From an uncultured Eubacteriales bacterium (GTDB lineage: Bacteria > Bacillota > Clostridia > Oscillospirales > Oscillospiraceae), in the NCBI GenBank assembly GCA_900552725.1, contig USAT01000122.1, positions 1 through 5,433 on the forward strand: DNA of 5,433 nucleotides. Direction: 5' to 3'. A program made the translations under genes and the position numbers. Under the pieces are notes generated by a model that searched no databases, was not told where the DNA came from, and saw only the letters and a program-made list of their open reading frames with translations. Each line of letters starts with the position of its first letter. The first letter of the stretch is position 1. This document shows, in pieces, positions 5,325 to 5,433 of this stretch.

Positions 5325-5433
5325 TTACTGCTCGATCTCGATGACGACGCCGGAACCGACGGTACGGCCGCCCTCACGGATAGCGAAACGCAGACCCTTC
5401 TCGATAGCGATGGGGGTGATCAGCTCGACCTTC
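5325..5433 (-). CDS. tuf: Elongation factor Tu, C-terminal end (5' part beyond window)
   Basis: Only the last 35 codons and the TAA stop (5327-5325) are visible. They read KVELITPIAIEKGLRF, then AIREGGRTVGSGVV and IEIEQ. This is the highly conserved end of EF-Tu domain 3, with the AIREGGRTVG motif. EF-Tu delivers aminoacyl-tRNA to the ribosome. The gene enters from the right edge and ends just before the bidirectional terminator, so it is last in its transcription unit. Whether it belongs to a str operon (rpsL-rpsG-fusA-tuf) or is a separate copy cannot be seen. Confidence 0.97.
   Translation of the reverse strand, partial: KVELITPIAIEKGLRFAIREGGRTVGSGVVIEIEQ

Overview
The window looks like chromosomal core DNA from a GC-rich Gram-positive anaerobe of the Clostridia, most probably Oscillospiraceae-like. 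This rests on the GC-rich coding style, AGGAGG-type ribosome binding sites, compact AT-rich intergenic gaps with sigma-A promoters, an ftsE-ftsX-M23 peptidase cluster, a PucR/CdaR-type regulator and a DUF4830-like lipoprotein. The taxonomic call is inference. No mobile element, CRISPR array, tRNA or rRNA was found.

Layout. Positions 1-2503 hold a minus-strand cell-division cluster, read from right to left: ftsE, ftsX (4-nt overlap), then, after a 54-nt gap containing a hairpin, a secreted coiled-coil protein that enters an M23 (LytM-type) domain where the window ends. FtsE and FtsX form the ABC-type complex that transmits a cytoplasmic signal across the membrane to a murein hydrolase or its activator. 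The third gene has the architecture expected of that partner.

Positions 2504-2762 are intergenic. They contain a near-consensus minus-strand promoter for ftsE embedded in an inverted repeat, and a strong intrinsic terminator for the gene to the right. Positions 2763-3857 encode a PucR/CdaR-type regulator (sensor-like N-terminus, degenerate GGDEF-like middle, C-terminal helix-turn-helix). It has its own promoter and a perfect 8-bp dyad in its leader. A 12-bp element, AAAGCGCCAAAA, occurs in opposite orientations upstream of both the ftsE and the regulator promoters, and the same AAAGCG core forms the leader dyad. This hints at, but does not prove, shared control.

Positions 4016-4729 encode an RsuA-type 16S rRNA pseudouridine synthase (minus strand). 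An 83-bp divergent intergenic region separates it from a small plus-strand lipoprotein gene (4813-5271). A bidirectional terminator at 5279-5310 lies between that gene and the convergent 3' end of tuf (EF-Tu, minus strand, 5325 to the right edge).

I see no clearly new defence or metabolic system. The most interesting features are regulatory: the dyad over the ftsE promoter, the shared AAAGCG elements, the hairpin before the murein hydrolase gene, and a PucR-type regulator without a catabolic operon beside it.
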